Assembly: GCA_045110575.1 (NCBI GenBank) | Contig: JBGCGF010000023.1 | Location: 1-64,000 of the forward strand | Length of the DNA: 64,000 nucleotides | Reading direction: 5' to 3' | From: CALDTK01 sp045110575 | GTDB lineage: Bacteria; Bacteroidota; Bacteroidia; Chitinophagales; Saprospiraceae | In this document: in pieces, positions 16,030-28,600 of the stretch | How the letters are laid out: every line of letters starts with the position of its first letter | Numbering within the stretch: the first letter of the stretch is position 1 | Position numbers and translations under genes: made by a program | The notes under the pieces: model-generated | The model's database searches: none | What the model was told of the DNA's origin: nothing | Seen by the model: the letters and a program-made list of their open reading frames with translations, nothing else

Positions 16030-18843
16030 TTACTTCCATATATACTTCCGTCTCGGATCTGCCGGATCCGTATGCTCTGGACCGTCATCTTTGTAACGGA
16101 CATCTACGTCCTCGCCGACCTTGATGATTCGAACCTCCGTACGACGATTCACCTGATGTTCCTCTTCGGTACATTTCACAAAGTCAGCACATTGATTTCG
16201 AAGCTGGCTTTCGCCAAAACCTCTTGCTACGATACGCCGATTGTCAATTCCTTGACGCATGAGATACTGACGAGCAGCCTCCGCTCTTCGCTGAGCAAGT
16301 GCTTGGTTATACGCAATAGGCGCGCGCGCATCTGTGTGACTACCTAACTCGATCTCCATTCCTGGATACTCGCGCATTAAAGAAACAATGTGATTGAGAT
16401 CATCCTTTGCATCATCACGAATGTAATGCTGATCAAAATCATAATAGATATTCTTGAGTTCGATAATCGTCCCTGCTACAAGAACAGCTCCACCCAATGC
16501 TTCTGAAGCACGACGTGGCTCCGGTTGACGCTGGCCGTCGGCCAACGGACGAACTGGCGCACGTTGAGCCAAATCCGGAATCAACTCCAAATTTGCAACC
16601 ACTTCACCGCCTTCTGTACACGGTGTGGCGATACAATCAACATTCATTGTACTTGCCATCACTTCGTCCGAAATGAAATACTTTTTCGACCCCTGAATCA
16701 GGAACTCACATCCACATGGCACACACCCAAAGGTATATTCACCGTTTGCTGCCGATCGGATCGTTCGAGACTCACCTGTACACATGTCAATAAGCGTCAG
16801 CTCAACATTTGGCAGGACATTTCCATACTTCTTATTAATCGTTTTTCCATGAAGCATAATCGTAGCTCCTGGAGAAGTTTCAATAGATGTCATTGGCACA
16901 CAGTCTTCATTACCAATTTGTGCACTTTTCGGAATATTAAGCTCTATCATATTGTCAGCAAATCCTTCCTTTACTGCAGTCACTTGATATTTTTTTCCAG
17001 CTTCTACAGGGAAGGTTACTTTACCTGAAGCATCGGTCGAGTACGTAATTGCTTCTATCAAACCTGCCTCTTCTCCGCGACGTACGAAACGCATCTCGTA
17101 TTCGTCGTCATCATTGGTTGGCTTCAATTGGAGCGTATACTCATCTTCCATGCGCACGTTACTATTCGCTGTTAGTTCTGTAACTAAAACTTCAGCACCT
17201 GGCAAGAGCTGTTCAGTATCTGGAGAAGCATATACACAGATCGTTTGCATCAACTGTTCTTTGAGAGGCTCATTAATAACAAACGAATAGATGTCATCCT
17301 GACCAGCACCGCCTTGACGTGCGCTCGTGAAGTACCCATAGGTCTTATCCTTATTGAGGATATAACCGAAATCATCCTTTTTAGAATTGAACGGCGTACC
17401 AATATTTCTTGGAGCATCAAAACCAGCCGAAGTTGGCTTCATTACAAAAATATCTAAGCCTCCACGGCCTCCTTTTCCGTCGCTTGCAAAATAAAGCGAC
17501 CCGTCTGGATGAATAAATGGAGATGCATCAGTCCCTTTTGTATTCACTTCTTCGCCAAGATTAACTGGCTTTTGCCACTTTCCTTTTTTGAATTGGCTCA
17601 TGTAGAGATCCATTCCCCCGAATCCACCAGGACGATTACTTGAAAAGTACAGCGTTTGGCCATCATCGCTAAGGGTTGGATGCGCTTCTTCGTAGTCGTC
17701 GGTATTCCATGGAAGCTCTTCTGCTTCACTCCACTCACCATCTGCATATACACTTTCATAGATATTGAGTCGCATGATTCCCGACTTATCATCTCGACGC
17801 TTTCCTTTATTAAAAGTATTCCGCGTAAAGAACAGTCGCTTTCCTTGACGGTCAAACGAAAGCGGACCTTCGTGAAAGTTAGTATTTAGGTTAACTGCAA
17901 ATTCTTCTGCAGGTTCCAGTAGTTCTTTCTCTTGGTTCGGTTGCGCATCAAAAAGCGACATAAAATTATCCTTTAGCCAGATATCTTCTTCCGTTTTCGC
18001 CAAAACATCCACTGGGCGAGTTGATACGAACACTACTCCACCCTGATAAAAGCTCGGACTGAAATCAAGGTGTTCGGTATTAATTGCACGCTCGTTACGA
18101 ACTGCAACTGAACTGTGAGGAAGCGTTCCGTTAATGGTTTTGGCGAAAGCCTCTCCACGCTTATCCCCTTCGCCCTTCGCTTCTGCGTAGCGATCAAAAT
18201 AAGCTTTAGCTAACTGATCACGCCCATTGCTTTGCAAAGCCTGCGCATAGAAATACTGGTGAATCGGATCATCGCTACTCGCAACCACCTGAGCATACCA
18301 AATTTCCGCATTCTCGGTATCGTGATTCAGTCGATAAGCGGTTGCTAATTGAACCATCTGATCGAGGCTCAAATCTTTGTTCATGTTATATTTTGGAATA
18401 GACGCTTTGTATCCAAGATCATTATACGTCTTTTCCGCTTCATTGTCGCCTACACGTTTACCTGATTTACCGGGCCGACTGCCTGGAATATGAGGCGCAT
18501 CACCTGTATTGCTCGACGTTGCTTGGCGAGATGGATTCGTGCCACGTTTCAAAGGAATCGGCTCCTTTTTTACGGGTGCCTGATCAGCCTGATTAGCAAC
18601 GCCTTTCGATGCTGTTTTGGTTGAGGTGGTTATCACCTTAGACTTTGCAGCCTTTTTGGCAGCTTTAGCAGCTGATTTTTCCGCGTTCTCCGTAGCCTTG
18701 GCAGCTTGTTTAGCTGCCTTTCGCTCAGCTTTTGAAAGCTCCGTTTTCGCTACAGGTTCGCTTTGTTGACCGAAGGCTACACTTCCTGAAAGAAGTAGCG
18801 TACCGACCAGCACAAGTTGAATGATATATGATGTAAAGCGCAT
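16030..18843 (-). CDS. PorE-like OmpA-family protein (TPR, propeller, regulatory-like domain, OmpA)
   Basis: This encodes 937 residues from the ATG at 18843, which precedes the signal peptide MRFTSYIIQLVLVGTLLLSG (cleavage near AFGQ). The order of parts is: a Lys/Ala-rich helical segment (about 35-70), a TPR-like pair (150-225; LATAYRLNHD, YFYAQALQSNG), a PD40/WD40-like propeller (240-530; SDDGQTLYFSSNRPGGFGGM, HPDGSLYFASDGKGG), a CarboxypepD_reg-like domain (655-745; YGNVLPNVELTLID) and an OmpA peptidoglycan-binding domain (797-925; IYYDFDQHYIRDD, SHTDARA, RRAEAARQYL, NRRTEVRII). This is the architecture known for PorE of the type IX secretion system, although no lipobox is visible here. It is 63 bases downstream of porP, which suggests a role in adhesin export or anchoring. 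It contains two perfect 14-mer copies. Confidence 0.9.
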   Translation of the reverse strand: MRFTSYIIQLVLVGTLLLSGSVAFGQQSEPVAKTELSKAERKAAKQAAKATENAEKSAAKAAKKAAKSKVITTSTKTASKGVANQADQAPVKKEPIPLKRGTNPSRQATSSNTGDAPHIPGSRPGKSGKRVGDNEAEKTYNDLGYKASIPKYNMNKDLSLDQMVQLATAYRLNHDTENAEIWYAQVVASSDDPIHQYFYAQALQSNGRDQLAKAYFDRYAEAKGEGDKRGEAFAKTINGTLPHSSVAVRNERAINTEHLDFSPSFYQGGVVFVSTRPVDVLAKTEEDIWLKDNFMSLFDAQPNQEKELLEPAEEFAVNLNTNFHEGPLSFDRQGKRLFFTRNTFNKGKRRDDKSGIMRLNIYESVYADGEWSEAEELPWNTDDYEEAHPTLSDDGQTLYFSSNRPGGFGGMDLYMSQFKKGKWQKPVNLGEEVNTKGTDASPFIHPDGSLYFASDGKGGRGGLDIFVMKPTSAGFDAPRNIGTPFNSKKDDFGYILNKDKTYGYFTSARQGGAGQDDIYSFVINEPLKEQLMQTICVYASPDTEQLLPGAEVLVTELTANSNVRMEDEYTLQLKPTNDDDEYEMRFVRRGEEAGLIEAITYSTDASGKVTFPVEAGKKYQVTAVKEGFADNMIELNIPKSAQIGNEDCVPMTSIETSPGATIMLHGKTINKKYGNVLPNVELTLIDMCTGESRTIRSAANGEYTFGCVPCGCEFLIQGSKKYFISDEVMASTMNVDCIATPCTEGGEVVANLELIPDLAQRAPVRPLADGQRQPEPRRASEALGGAVLVAGTIIELKNIYYDFDQHYIRDDAKDDLNHIVSLMREYPGMEIELGSHTDARAPIAYNQALAQRRAEAARQYLMRQGIDNRRIVARGFGESQLRNQCADFVKCTEEEHQVNRRTEVRIIKVGEDVDVRYKDDGPEHTDPADPRRKYIWK
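16207..16220 (-). repeat. GTTTTGGCGAAAGC 14-mer, perfect copy
   Basis: This copy is inside the OmpA domain of the PorE-like gene and is read in the frame giving GFGES, which is part of the conserved OmpA loop. Confidence 0.9.
18137..18150 (+). repeat. GTTTTGGCGAAAGC 14-mer, perfect copy
   Basis: This copy is inside the PorE-like gene and opposite to its direction of transcription. The coding strand reads AFAKT. Confidence 0.9.
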
Positions 18844-18906
18844 GGCAATCTTTTTAAAAATCTCGTAAAGAACTAAAGCACCCACTCTAAGGCGCGTTAA
18901 TTATTA

Positions 18907-19860
18907 CTAGAAAAAGCGAGGGTTGGTAAGGCGTTTTTTATCCTTCAGGAAGGTGTACTCAATGAAAATTTCACCGCTACCAGGCGTGAAGTTATTGATC
19001 TTCGTTAGCGTGTAATCGTAACTGACACCTAAGCGCAATTGCTTAGAAAGTTGAATACCTAATAGCACGTCAATAGATTCTCCAACCGAGCGAGTCATTG
19101 ACCCACCTGTGCGATAAGTCGCTCCAAGACTTAGCAGTTCGTTCCACACTAGACTCGCATGCAAGTCCATGTCGACAGGCGCATTATTAACGTACTTTAC
19201 AAGTAGTGCTGGTTTTAGCGCAAGCTTTTCGCCCATCGGCAACATCAAACCCGCCATTCCATAGAAGTGTAGCTCCTCTCTGCTCAGCGCTTCTGCTCCA
19301 AGACCTTCATTGTGAAAACCTAGCCGGTTGCGCAATAAACGAGGAGCACTTACACCTGCATAAAACTTATCATTATATAAGAAAAGTCCAGTTCCAAAAT
19401 TGGCCATGATTTGAGAGCTCTGCCCTGTCTGAGGCAAATTAGGATCCCCTCCCTGAGTCGCTCGCGCCTCATCCCAATCGAGTTGGTATTGACGAGCACT
19501 TGCATTTATTCCAGCAGAAAGAAATGTTTGATCCCCAACTTGAACATGATAGGCATAGTTGCCACTCAGCATCGTAGAGCGGGTAAAACCAATCTCATCA
19601 TTCGTAAGCACCATACCGAGTCCAACACGTTTTCGCGAAAGCGGACCATGTAATGCAACGGCCTGCGAAGAAGGTGCTCCTTCCAATCCAACCCACTGCT
19701 GGCGCGCCAAAGCCGTCAAAACTGGCGCACCTTTACTGCCTGCAACAGCTGGATTTAGCGCAAGCTTATTGTGCATGAACTGCGTATACTGAATGTCTTG
19801 TTGGGCATACAGACCCACCACGAAGAGCATACAGAGCAGCGTTGTTAAAACCTTATTCAT
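18907..19860 (-). CDS. PorP/SprF family type IX secretion membrane protein
   Basis: This encodes 317 residues from the ATG at 19860. An in-frame ATG at 19872 adds only MRYR. The signal peptide is MNKVLTTLLCMLFVVGLYAQ. The mature N-terminus QDIQYTQFMHNKLALNPAVAG is the family signature of PorP/SprF proteins, and the remainder is an outer-membrane barrel (QQWVGLEGAPSSQ, GNYAYHV, GVSYDYTL, IEYTFL near the end). SprF-like proteins are needed for secretion of partner adhesins carrying type B sorting domains, and here the gene lies 80 bases downstream of exactly such an adhesin. The PorE-like gene follows. The three genes form one operon ending at the terminator at 15953-15988. Confidence 0.95.
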   Translation of the reverse strand: MNKVLTTLLCMLFVVGLYAQQDIQYTQFMHNKLALNPAVAGSKGAPVLTALARQQWVGLEGAPSSQAVALHGPLSRKRVGLGMVLTNDEIGFTRSTMLSGNYAYHVQVGDQTFLSAGINASARQYQLDWDEARATQGGDPNLPQTGQSSQIMANFGTGLFLYNDKFYAGVSAPRLLRNRLGFHNEGLGAEALSREELHFYGMAGLMLPMGEKLALKPALLVKYVNNAPVDMDLHASLVWNELLSLGATYRTGGSMTRSVGESIDVLLGIQLSKQLRLGVSYDYTLTKINNFTPGSGEIFIEYTFLKDKKRLTNPRFF

Positions 19861-22799
19861 TCTATATCGCATTGTGGGGGGCGTTAGAGTAGAGTTAAGT
19901 GGCCTTGCCGACTATTGCTAATCGGCCAGGCAAGTCAGCGCTATCGCTGGATGTACACGTAGCCGTCGATCATCTCATCGCTGCCGTCATTGACGCGCAA
20001 CACATAGAAATATGTACCTACAGGTAGTGGTTCGTCTCGGAAGGTTCCTTCCCAGTCGTTGTTGTAGTTCTCTGTCTGATACACCTCGTCTCCCCAGCGG
20101 TTATACACGCAGAGGTAGCTTCCTGGGTAGTCGGCTAGACAAGGCACAATGAAACTATCATTGTAACCATCATTGTTAGGAGTGATCACACTCGGAGCAG
20201 CACATTCGCCACCTGGCATTACTCGAATATTAACATCCGCCGTTGCGCATCGATCGGGACAATTGGCCTGACAGACTGTGTAGCTAAAGTTGGTCTCGCC
20301 AACAAAAGTGCGCTCTGGCATAAATGTATAGCCATCCGTCAGGCTACCCAAGATTTCACCTTCTAAGCCAAGCGTATCAAACGTAACAGTATACTCAGTA
20401 GCATTAGCTGCATCATTGATCATGAATTCGAAGGTGGTAAGCTCAGTCTCATAGTCAGCGACGAACGTATCGTCACTCACCTCTGGCATTGGATCATTGA
20501 CGATCACCAGCGTATCACTTGAATAGTTGAGACATGCTCCATTGCTTAACGTCCATACGAATTCACTTTCACCGCTATCCAAACGCTCGATGCGTGTGAA
20601 TGGGCTATTAGGATTCGCTATAGTAGCTCCTGATGTTGTACTCCAACGTCCTGTTCCTACTTGTGGCACAACAGCGTCAATAACAAGATCGTCTCCACCA
20701 CATGAATAATGCGTTTCAACAACCACGAGAGCACGTTCGCCAGGACTATCACTTACTGTAACAATGACTGTATCCTGCGCAAATTCCTCGCAAACGCCGT
20801 CACTTAGCGTCCAAAAGAATGTGTATATACTTCCTACCTCTAAACCGGCAAGTGCAGTGTTTGCGGAGTCGGGCTCAGCAATCGTTACACCTCGACTTGC
20901 TTGTGCAAGTGTCTGTGTCCATTCACCTGTTGCGCGTGTCGGGCGAAGTGCACTGATTGAAGCATTGTTCGGACCACATATCGTCACGTCTTCACCAGCG
21001 TAAGCCACATCCACAGGTACAGTACTAATTGTAAAGACAACCGTATCTGCATCGTAATCAAGGCAAGCGCCATTACTAAGCGTCCACACGAAAATGTTCT
21101 CTCCTTCAATCAGGTCGATCACCTCAGAGTCGTGCAGGTCTGGATTACTTACCGTATTACCAGTAAGTGAAGTCCAATTCCCTGTTCCAATCGTTGGGAT
21201 CTCTGCATCAAGGTTGATGGTTTGTACCGCACACAAGTTGCGATCCTCTCCAGCATCTGCAAGGTTGGCAGGCACAAAGTCAACCTGAACAGGAGTCGTC
21301 ACCGAAATCGGTGTGCGACATGCGCCGAGGTTCATGATTACGTAGTAATCACCTGTCGCCATGCGATCAAGCGCTGTTAGCGTATAGTTCGGATCAGTAG
21401 TCGTAGCTAAAAGTGCGTTATCACTCGCACGATACCATTCAAACGTTCGAGTAGCTGTTGTTGAAGACAAATTGCTCGTTACGCTGAGCGTAATGTCACC
21501 GCCTTCACACACAGGTCCGTCATTGTCAATGGTTGGTGTTTCCGGCATTGGTAATACAAAAACCTCTGTGGTTTGACTCACTACCGCAGCACAACCGTTT
21601 AGCGTAACTGTGGCGAAATACTCTCCCGCATCTGCAGCGGTAACAGGTCCAACAATTGGACTTGGTAACTGACTACGGAAGTTGTTCGGACCGTACCACT
21701 CGTAAGTGGCTCCGGAAATAAGTTGGATGTCGAGTCGTACAATGTCTCCCTCACAAGCTGGATCAACCAGAGTGGTTAGGTTACTCGTTGGCATTGATGT
21801 CAATGAACTGAATACGGTTACTGGTACTTCGTTCGAGGCGAAGCTTGAACAGCCGTCCAATTGCACCTGCACACTGTAAATACCATCCTGCGCTGCAGCT
21901 GCATTTCTCACTACGTAGGTAGGCTGAAGTGATGTTGCAATCACTATTGGTCCTGAAACACCATCATCAAAGCTCCACACATATCTCACACTTTGCGTAC
22001 CAGTGTACTGGCTCGCGGTAAGTAGGAAGTCTTCACCTTCACAAAGCACTGATTCGCTCGTTGTGAGCGTCGGTGTCGTTGGAACTGGAAGCACCTCAAT
22101 GAGAACACTTTGCGGCTCAGCTACGCACCCCTCAGCAGTTGTCGCATTGAGCGTGTAGGTTCCTGCTCGATTAAGATCAGCAGTAAGATCAGCACTTAAT
22201 GAAACTCCAGTGGCAGCCGTACCGCTGAACGAGAAGCCGTTAGGTCCCGTCCAAGTATACTGCATTGCAGCAGTAGTCGCTGTTAGTTGATCTGCACTTA
22301 GCCTTACGAGTTCACCTGCGCAATAGCTTCCGCCACCGCTTAGGTTCTCGAGCACTGGTGTCTCATTAACAGTGACTGTAGTTGTCGCTGGTGTTGACGT
22401 ACAACCGTTGAGACTTGCCGTTACCCAGTAGGTTGTTTGACCTTCCGGCAAAACACCCGCTGTATAGCTTGCTCCGAAGGCTAGTGGTGTTAACCCACCT
22501 ACCGTTGGATCGGCATCATACCATGCAAAAGTGAGCGTGTCTCTTTGCCCGAGTGGCAAGACACCAGCTGAAGCAACAAGGACAGCTATTTCATCAGCAC
22601 AGTATGCTCCAGTATTTGTTGCAGTGGCAATTGGGGTTTGCGAAATACTAACCGCAATCGGCGCACTCGTACTTATGCAACCATTCACATCAGTGATGCG
22701 AACTTGCCAGTCACCAGCGAGGTAACTCGGGTGTGCATTGTCCAGCGTCGTCGTTCCGTTGTTGGTTGTCATTCCCGGCAAGCCAAGTGTCGCTGGACT

Positions 22800-25700
22800 A
22801 GCACCGAGCGGTCCGATCCATTCGAAACGAACACCAGTTGTACTTGTCGTTAACACGAGGTCCTCCCCCATGCAGACACTTGGTGCAGCGATCGTCGGCA
22901 TTTCTGCTGGAGGCAACAAGCCGTTCACATTGATCGTGATCGTTGTTACGCATCCGTTGGCACTTGTTACTGCAAGAATGTAAGGTCCGTTGTAGGTCTC
23001 ATCAGCTTGCGCCAAAACAGGATTCTCAGCCGTCGAAGCATAGCCATTGGGGCCTGACCATGCATAACTCAATGGACCGACACCTGCTGCATTTGCAGTA
23101 AAGGCAACCGAACCACCATCGCATGCGTCAGACACTATAAAGGTCGGTGTTGCACTCGGCGCAGGTAACGTTGTTAAGGTGTATGGCGAGCTCGTAAGCG
23201 TACATCCATCTACCACAATTTCTACCGTGTAATCTCCGTCATGAAGGCCAGCAGCCACTCCGTTAATCACGAGCTGTGGTGATCCCTGACCGCTTACACG
23301 AACTCCCGAAGGCATCGTCCAAGTGTAGACTACACTTGAGCCTGTATAGATCGTCGTTGATAACGTCACGTTTCCACCTTCACAGGTTGGTCCGCTAAAC
23401 GCAATCACAGGTTGAGACACTGTATTCACAATTCCATTCACCTGAACCGTCGCACGGTTGATACAACCGTTGGCATCAGTGACATCGACGCGGTAGCTTC
23501 CGTTATCGGTAGCATCCACACTAGAAATCACTGGGTTCTCTTCTGTTGAAGTAAAGCCATTCGGACCTGACCATACGAAGCTGTAAGCAGATAATCCTCC
23601 CGCAGGATTCGCAGAAAGTGTCAAATCTTCTGGCGAACAATCCGCAGCAACACTGTAGCTAAAGCTAGGCGCAACCGTTGGGTTCTCGTTGATCACGATC
23701 GTTGTTGCTACTGGAACAGAGGTACAACCATCCGTTTCGATCTCTAGCCAGTACGTGTATGTACCAGGTGCTAGGTTGGCAATCGCAGGCGACACTTCAT
23801 TGCTAAAGAGCGCACCCGGTGAGCCAGCGTTGTCGCTGTACCAGTTACATACATCATGACCGTTGTGGTCATCACCATTGCGTAAGACAGCAATTTCGCC
23901 TGCACAGTACGGCCCGTCATTGACAGGAACAGCAACTGGAATCTCGCTGATTTCTACTGCAACTACATCGCTTGTTGCCACACATCCGTTGGCGTCTGTG
24001 ACGCGAACAGACCACATGCCAGCGAGGTAATTCGCATTCGTAGGTGCCAACGTGGTAACGCCTATTGGCGTCGTCATTCCTGCCATTAGCAGTGTAGAGG
24101 TAGATGAACCGTTTGGTCCGATCCACTCAAACTGTACCCCATCGCTGCTCGTTGTGAGCATGAGGTCTTCTCCAGCACAGATACTAGGCGCATCAATCGT
24201 TGGAGTAGGTTTTGGCGGAAGCATACCTGTTACATCAACCGTCTGTCTTGCAACACAGCCAGAAGCACTTGTGATCCTCACTTCGTAGCGACCGTTCTCT
24301 TCTGTAGTTGCAGGATCAATAACTGGATTCTCCTGTGTGCTCGTAAAGCCGTTCGGGCCTGTCCAGTTGAACGTTGCAAGCCCTGCAGGACTCACTGCAT
24401 TAGCAGCAAACTCTAGGCGACCACCTTCACAATTGTCTACGATCGTTGCTATTGGTGCAACCGATGGCTGCTCAAATACATCGACGCGATAATTGTCACT
24501 AAGTAGTACGCAACCGTCAACGGTTACCGTTACTCGGTAAAGACCTTCATGAGCAACTGCACTGGCTGGACTGATAACCAACTCCGGTGTACCGAATCCA
24601 GTGACTCCTGCTGTCGTACCAGGTATTGTCCATGCGTAGTTGACCGATGACCCCATGTATCCAGATACGCTCAAACGAATCTCTTCGCCTTCGCATGCTG
24701 GACCACTTGCGTTGATCACTGGGACCGCTTGTGGATTCACAATCACGTCTACTTGCGTCGTTGCGGTTGCGCTACAACCCGAAGCATCGGTTACTATCAC
24801 TTGGTAACTGCCATTGTAAGTAGCGTCAACATTTGCAATTAAGGGATTCGCCAGCGTGCTGGTAAAGCCGTTCGGGCCTGACCATACGTAGGTATAAGCT
24901 CCTGATCCTCCTGCTGGATTCGCTTGCAAGGTCAAATTACCTGGCGAACAATCTGGCTGAAGTGAATATCCATGTGTTGGCGCTGCAGTTGGCAATGTGT
25001 TCACTGTAGCTGTTGTTGAAACGGCTAGAGATGAACACCCACCCACTGTCAACACTGCAAAATAGGTGTGAGTACCCACTACTAAATTAGATCGGAGTAC
25101 AGTACGTTCTTGGCTCACCAACATGCCACCCGTATTCGGATCTCCGTTGTACCAAGCATACGTTGCACCTGTAAGCGTATTCATGGTCAAGAGCACATCC
25201 TCGCCTTCACAAGCTGGGCTCGTGTTACTTGGTGTTACTACAGGAACATTGCTGATCAAGACCGCTGTCGCAGGACTAGTCGCCAAACATCCATTAGCAT
25301 CCGTTACGCGAACGCTCCAATCTCCCGAGAGATAATTCGCAGAGCCAGCAGCCAAAGTTGTCGAACCAACGAGGGTTGTCATGCCTGGCATCGCCAAGGT
25401 TGAAGTCGAAGCGCCGTTCGGTCCAATCCATTCGAATTGTGTTCCGCTTGTACTTGTCGTCAATACCAAACTCTCGCCATCACAAATACTTGGAGCGTCA
25501 ATGGTCGGTGTTTCTGCAGGAGCAAGCATACCGCTCACTGTTACTGTTTCGAGTGTTGTACAACCGTTAGCACTGGTGATTGCCAGGGTATAAATTCCGT
25601 TATCTGTTTGATCAGCTTGCGCCAAAACAGGACTCTCTAGTGTAGAGCTGAACCCGTTAGGTCCTGTCCACGAGTAGCTGAGAGGAGCAACGCCCGCCCC

Positions 25701-28600
25701 GTTTGCCGAAAGGCTAAACGAACCACCGTCACATGCATCAACAATAGCGAAGCTCGGTGCCGCCGTCGGAGCTGGCAAGGTCGCCAACACATACGCATCA
25801 CTTGTCAACATGCAACCGTCAACGGTCACTTCGACAGCGTAGTTCCCGTCATGGATTGACGCATCTACACCGCTAATCACAAGAACATTCGTTCCTTGAC
25901 CACTAACGCGAGTACCACTTGGCATCGTCCAGTTATAAGCAACGCTACTTCCAGTGTATACGCTCGTGGAAAGTGTTACCACTCCGCCGTCGCAAGTAGG
26001 TCCGCTCGAAGCGATTACTGGCTCAGGAACTGAAGTTACGATGTCACGCACCTCCACTGTTTCACGAACAGAACAGCCGTTGGCATCTGTTACAATAACC
26101 ACATAGCTTCCGTTATTACTTGGATCAACAGAAGCAATTACTGGATTCTCTTGTGTTGAGGTAAAGCTATTTGGACCTGTCCACGCGAACGTATAAGGTG
26201 CAAGACCCGCCGCAGGATTCGCATTGACCGTTAGGTCTTCAGGCGAACAATTTGCTGCAACAGTATAGCTGTATGTAGGGGCTGCTGTCGGTGCAGCATA
26301 CACAACAACTGGTGTTGCAACTGCAATCGATGTACAGCCATCTTTTTCAATTTCTAGATAGAAGTTCGTCGTACCAGCAGTAAGATTACCTACAGCATGT
26401 ACGCGCTCGCGACTGATGACATTTCCTCCCATCGCTGGGTTACCATCATACCAAGTGTACGTCGCACCTGAGATTGTATTACCTGTTAGTACAACTGGTG
26501 TACCGATACAGTGTGGTCCGTTGTTGACTGGTGTTGCCACCGGAACTTCAAATATGTCGACCGCCATCGCAAGGCTTGTCGCCACACAACCGTTTGCATC
26601 TGTAACTCGCACGCTCCAGTCTCCAGCTAGGTAGTTCGCTGATCCCGCAGCCAAGGTTGTTGTACCTATCGGCGTTGTCATACCCGGCATCGCAAGTGTC
26701 GAAGTAGATGCACCGTTTGGTCCAATCCACTCATACTGCGTTCCTGAAGTACTTGACGTAAGGACAAGATCCTCGCCTTCGCAAATACTTTCTGCCACAA
26801 TACTTGGCACCTCTGCAGGTGGTAGCATTCCGGTTACATCTACCGCTTGAGTAGCTGTACATCCGTTAGCATTCGTTACAGTCACTTCGTAGCGACCGTT
26901 ATCAGCTTGCGTCGCAGGGTCGATTACTGGATTGACTTGAGTAGATGTAAATCCGTTAGGGCCAGTCCATTCATACGTCAGTGCTCCAGCAGCAGTCATG
27001 CCGCGTGCTTCAAATTCTAGACGTCCACCATCGCAGTTGTCTGTAATAGTAGCTAAAGGTGCTACCGTTGGCTGCTCGTATACATCGACACGATATGAAT
27101 CGCTGAGGAGTACACAACCATCAACATTGATGACCACTGAGTAGAGTCCCTCGTGCGTCGCCGCTGCTGCCGGACTCACCGTGAGTTGACGTGTACTGAA
27201 GCCGCTCACACCTTGAGTCACACCTACTGGTGTCTGCCATGTGTAGCTAACGTTCGTCCCCGTGTATTCGTCGACAGTCAGCACGACCGTTCCACCTTCG
27301 CAAGTAGGTCCGCTTGCAGTAATCTGTGGTTCTGGCTGACCAGAAACGATGTTGTTGACTTGGACCGTAGCTGTTGCAGTACAACCTGCGGCATCCGTGA
27401 TCGTCACGGAGTAGCTGCCGTTATTGGCTGGGGTAGCTGCTGAAATGACTGGGTTAGCCTGTGTTGACGTAAAGCCAGCTGGACCTGTCCAATCGTAGTT
27501 ATAAGGAGCTGTGCCTCCGCCTGCATTTGCAAGTACAGTGAGGGCTGTCGGCGAACAGTTTGCAGCAACGAAGTACGATGCTGATGGATTAACCGAGGGG
27601 TCGTTATTAACCGTCACGGTAGTCGTTACAGGTGCACTTGCACACTCACCACGTACTGCAGTCAACTCGTAAATTGTCGTTGACGTAAGTCCAAAGACAT
27701 CGACCATACGATCCGTAGAAATGATCGAAGGTTGTCCCTGAATACGCCACTCATAGGTAGCCTCTGCAATGAAGCCAGCCGTGAGTGTAGCGTCTCCGCC
27801 ATTACACACTGGACCATTGTTAAGCGCCGTAGCCACTGGAATATCCTGTACTTCGATGACAACCGGAGCACTAACTGGTGCAGTACATCCATCAACGGAT
27901 ATCTGCACACGGAACGGGGAGACAGCTGTTGCTGCACTTGCCGCGAGGGTGAGTGAAGCGCTGTTACCACCGACAACGGTTCCGTCACCGTTGGTCCATG
28001 TGTAGACCACTGTACCTAGGTATGTCGTCGCCACCGTGAACTCAAGGTTCTCATTTTCACAAATTGGTGAGTTAGTATTCACCATCGGCTGAGCAGGCTC
28101 TTCGCGGACGTTGGTTACGTCTACAGAAGCAATTGCAGTACAACCTTCTACACTCATTACGGTAACCGTGTAGGTACCATTGGTAAGTGTCGTTGCTCCA
28201 GCAAGTACTGGATCTTGTGCGCTCGAGGCAAAACCATTCGGTCCTGACCAAGCGTACGTCTCTGCATTTACTGCATTAGCTGTGAGCTGAACATCGTCGC
28301 CATCACAAATAACACCTATAGATGCTGTTGGCGCTACGGTTGGCAATGCAAACAAGGCGACGTTATAATCCGCGCTCGTAAGCACACAGCCGTCCACATT
28401 GACACTCACTGCATAATCACCCGCATGTTGCGCTGCTGTTGCAGGAATGATGGTGATTTCGTTCGTGTTATCTCCGGTAATGTTAGCCGTTACTCCTGCT
28501 GGAGTCGTCCATGTATAGACGACACTTGACCCCATGTAAAGCGGAGCAGAAAGCACTACTTCACCACCTTCGCAAGTAGGACCCGTTAAAAAATGACAGG
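22800..28600 (-). repeat. Tandem 1.3-kb super-repeat inside the giant adhesin
   Basis: The sequence encoding EWIGPNG recurs at 22811, 24116, 25421 and 26720 (spacings 1305, 1305 and 1299 bases). The sequence encoding the GPTCEGG-type motif recurs at 23389, 24700, 25999, 27307 and 28579. Each unit of about 433-435 residues carries five different Ig/PKD-like modules in fixed order, so the array was built by duplication of a five-module block. Confidence 0.8.
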
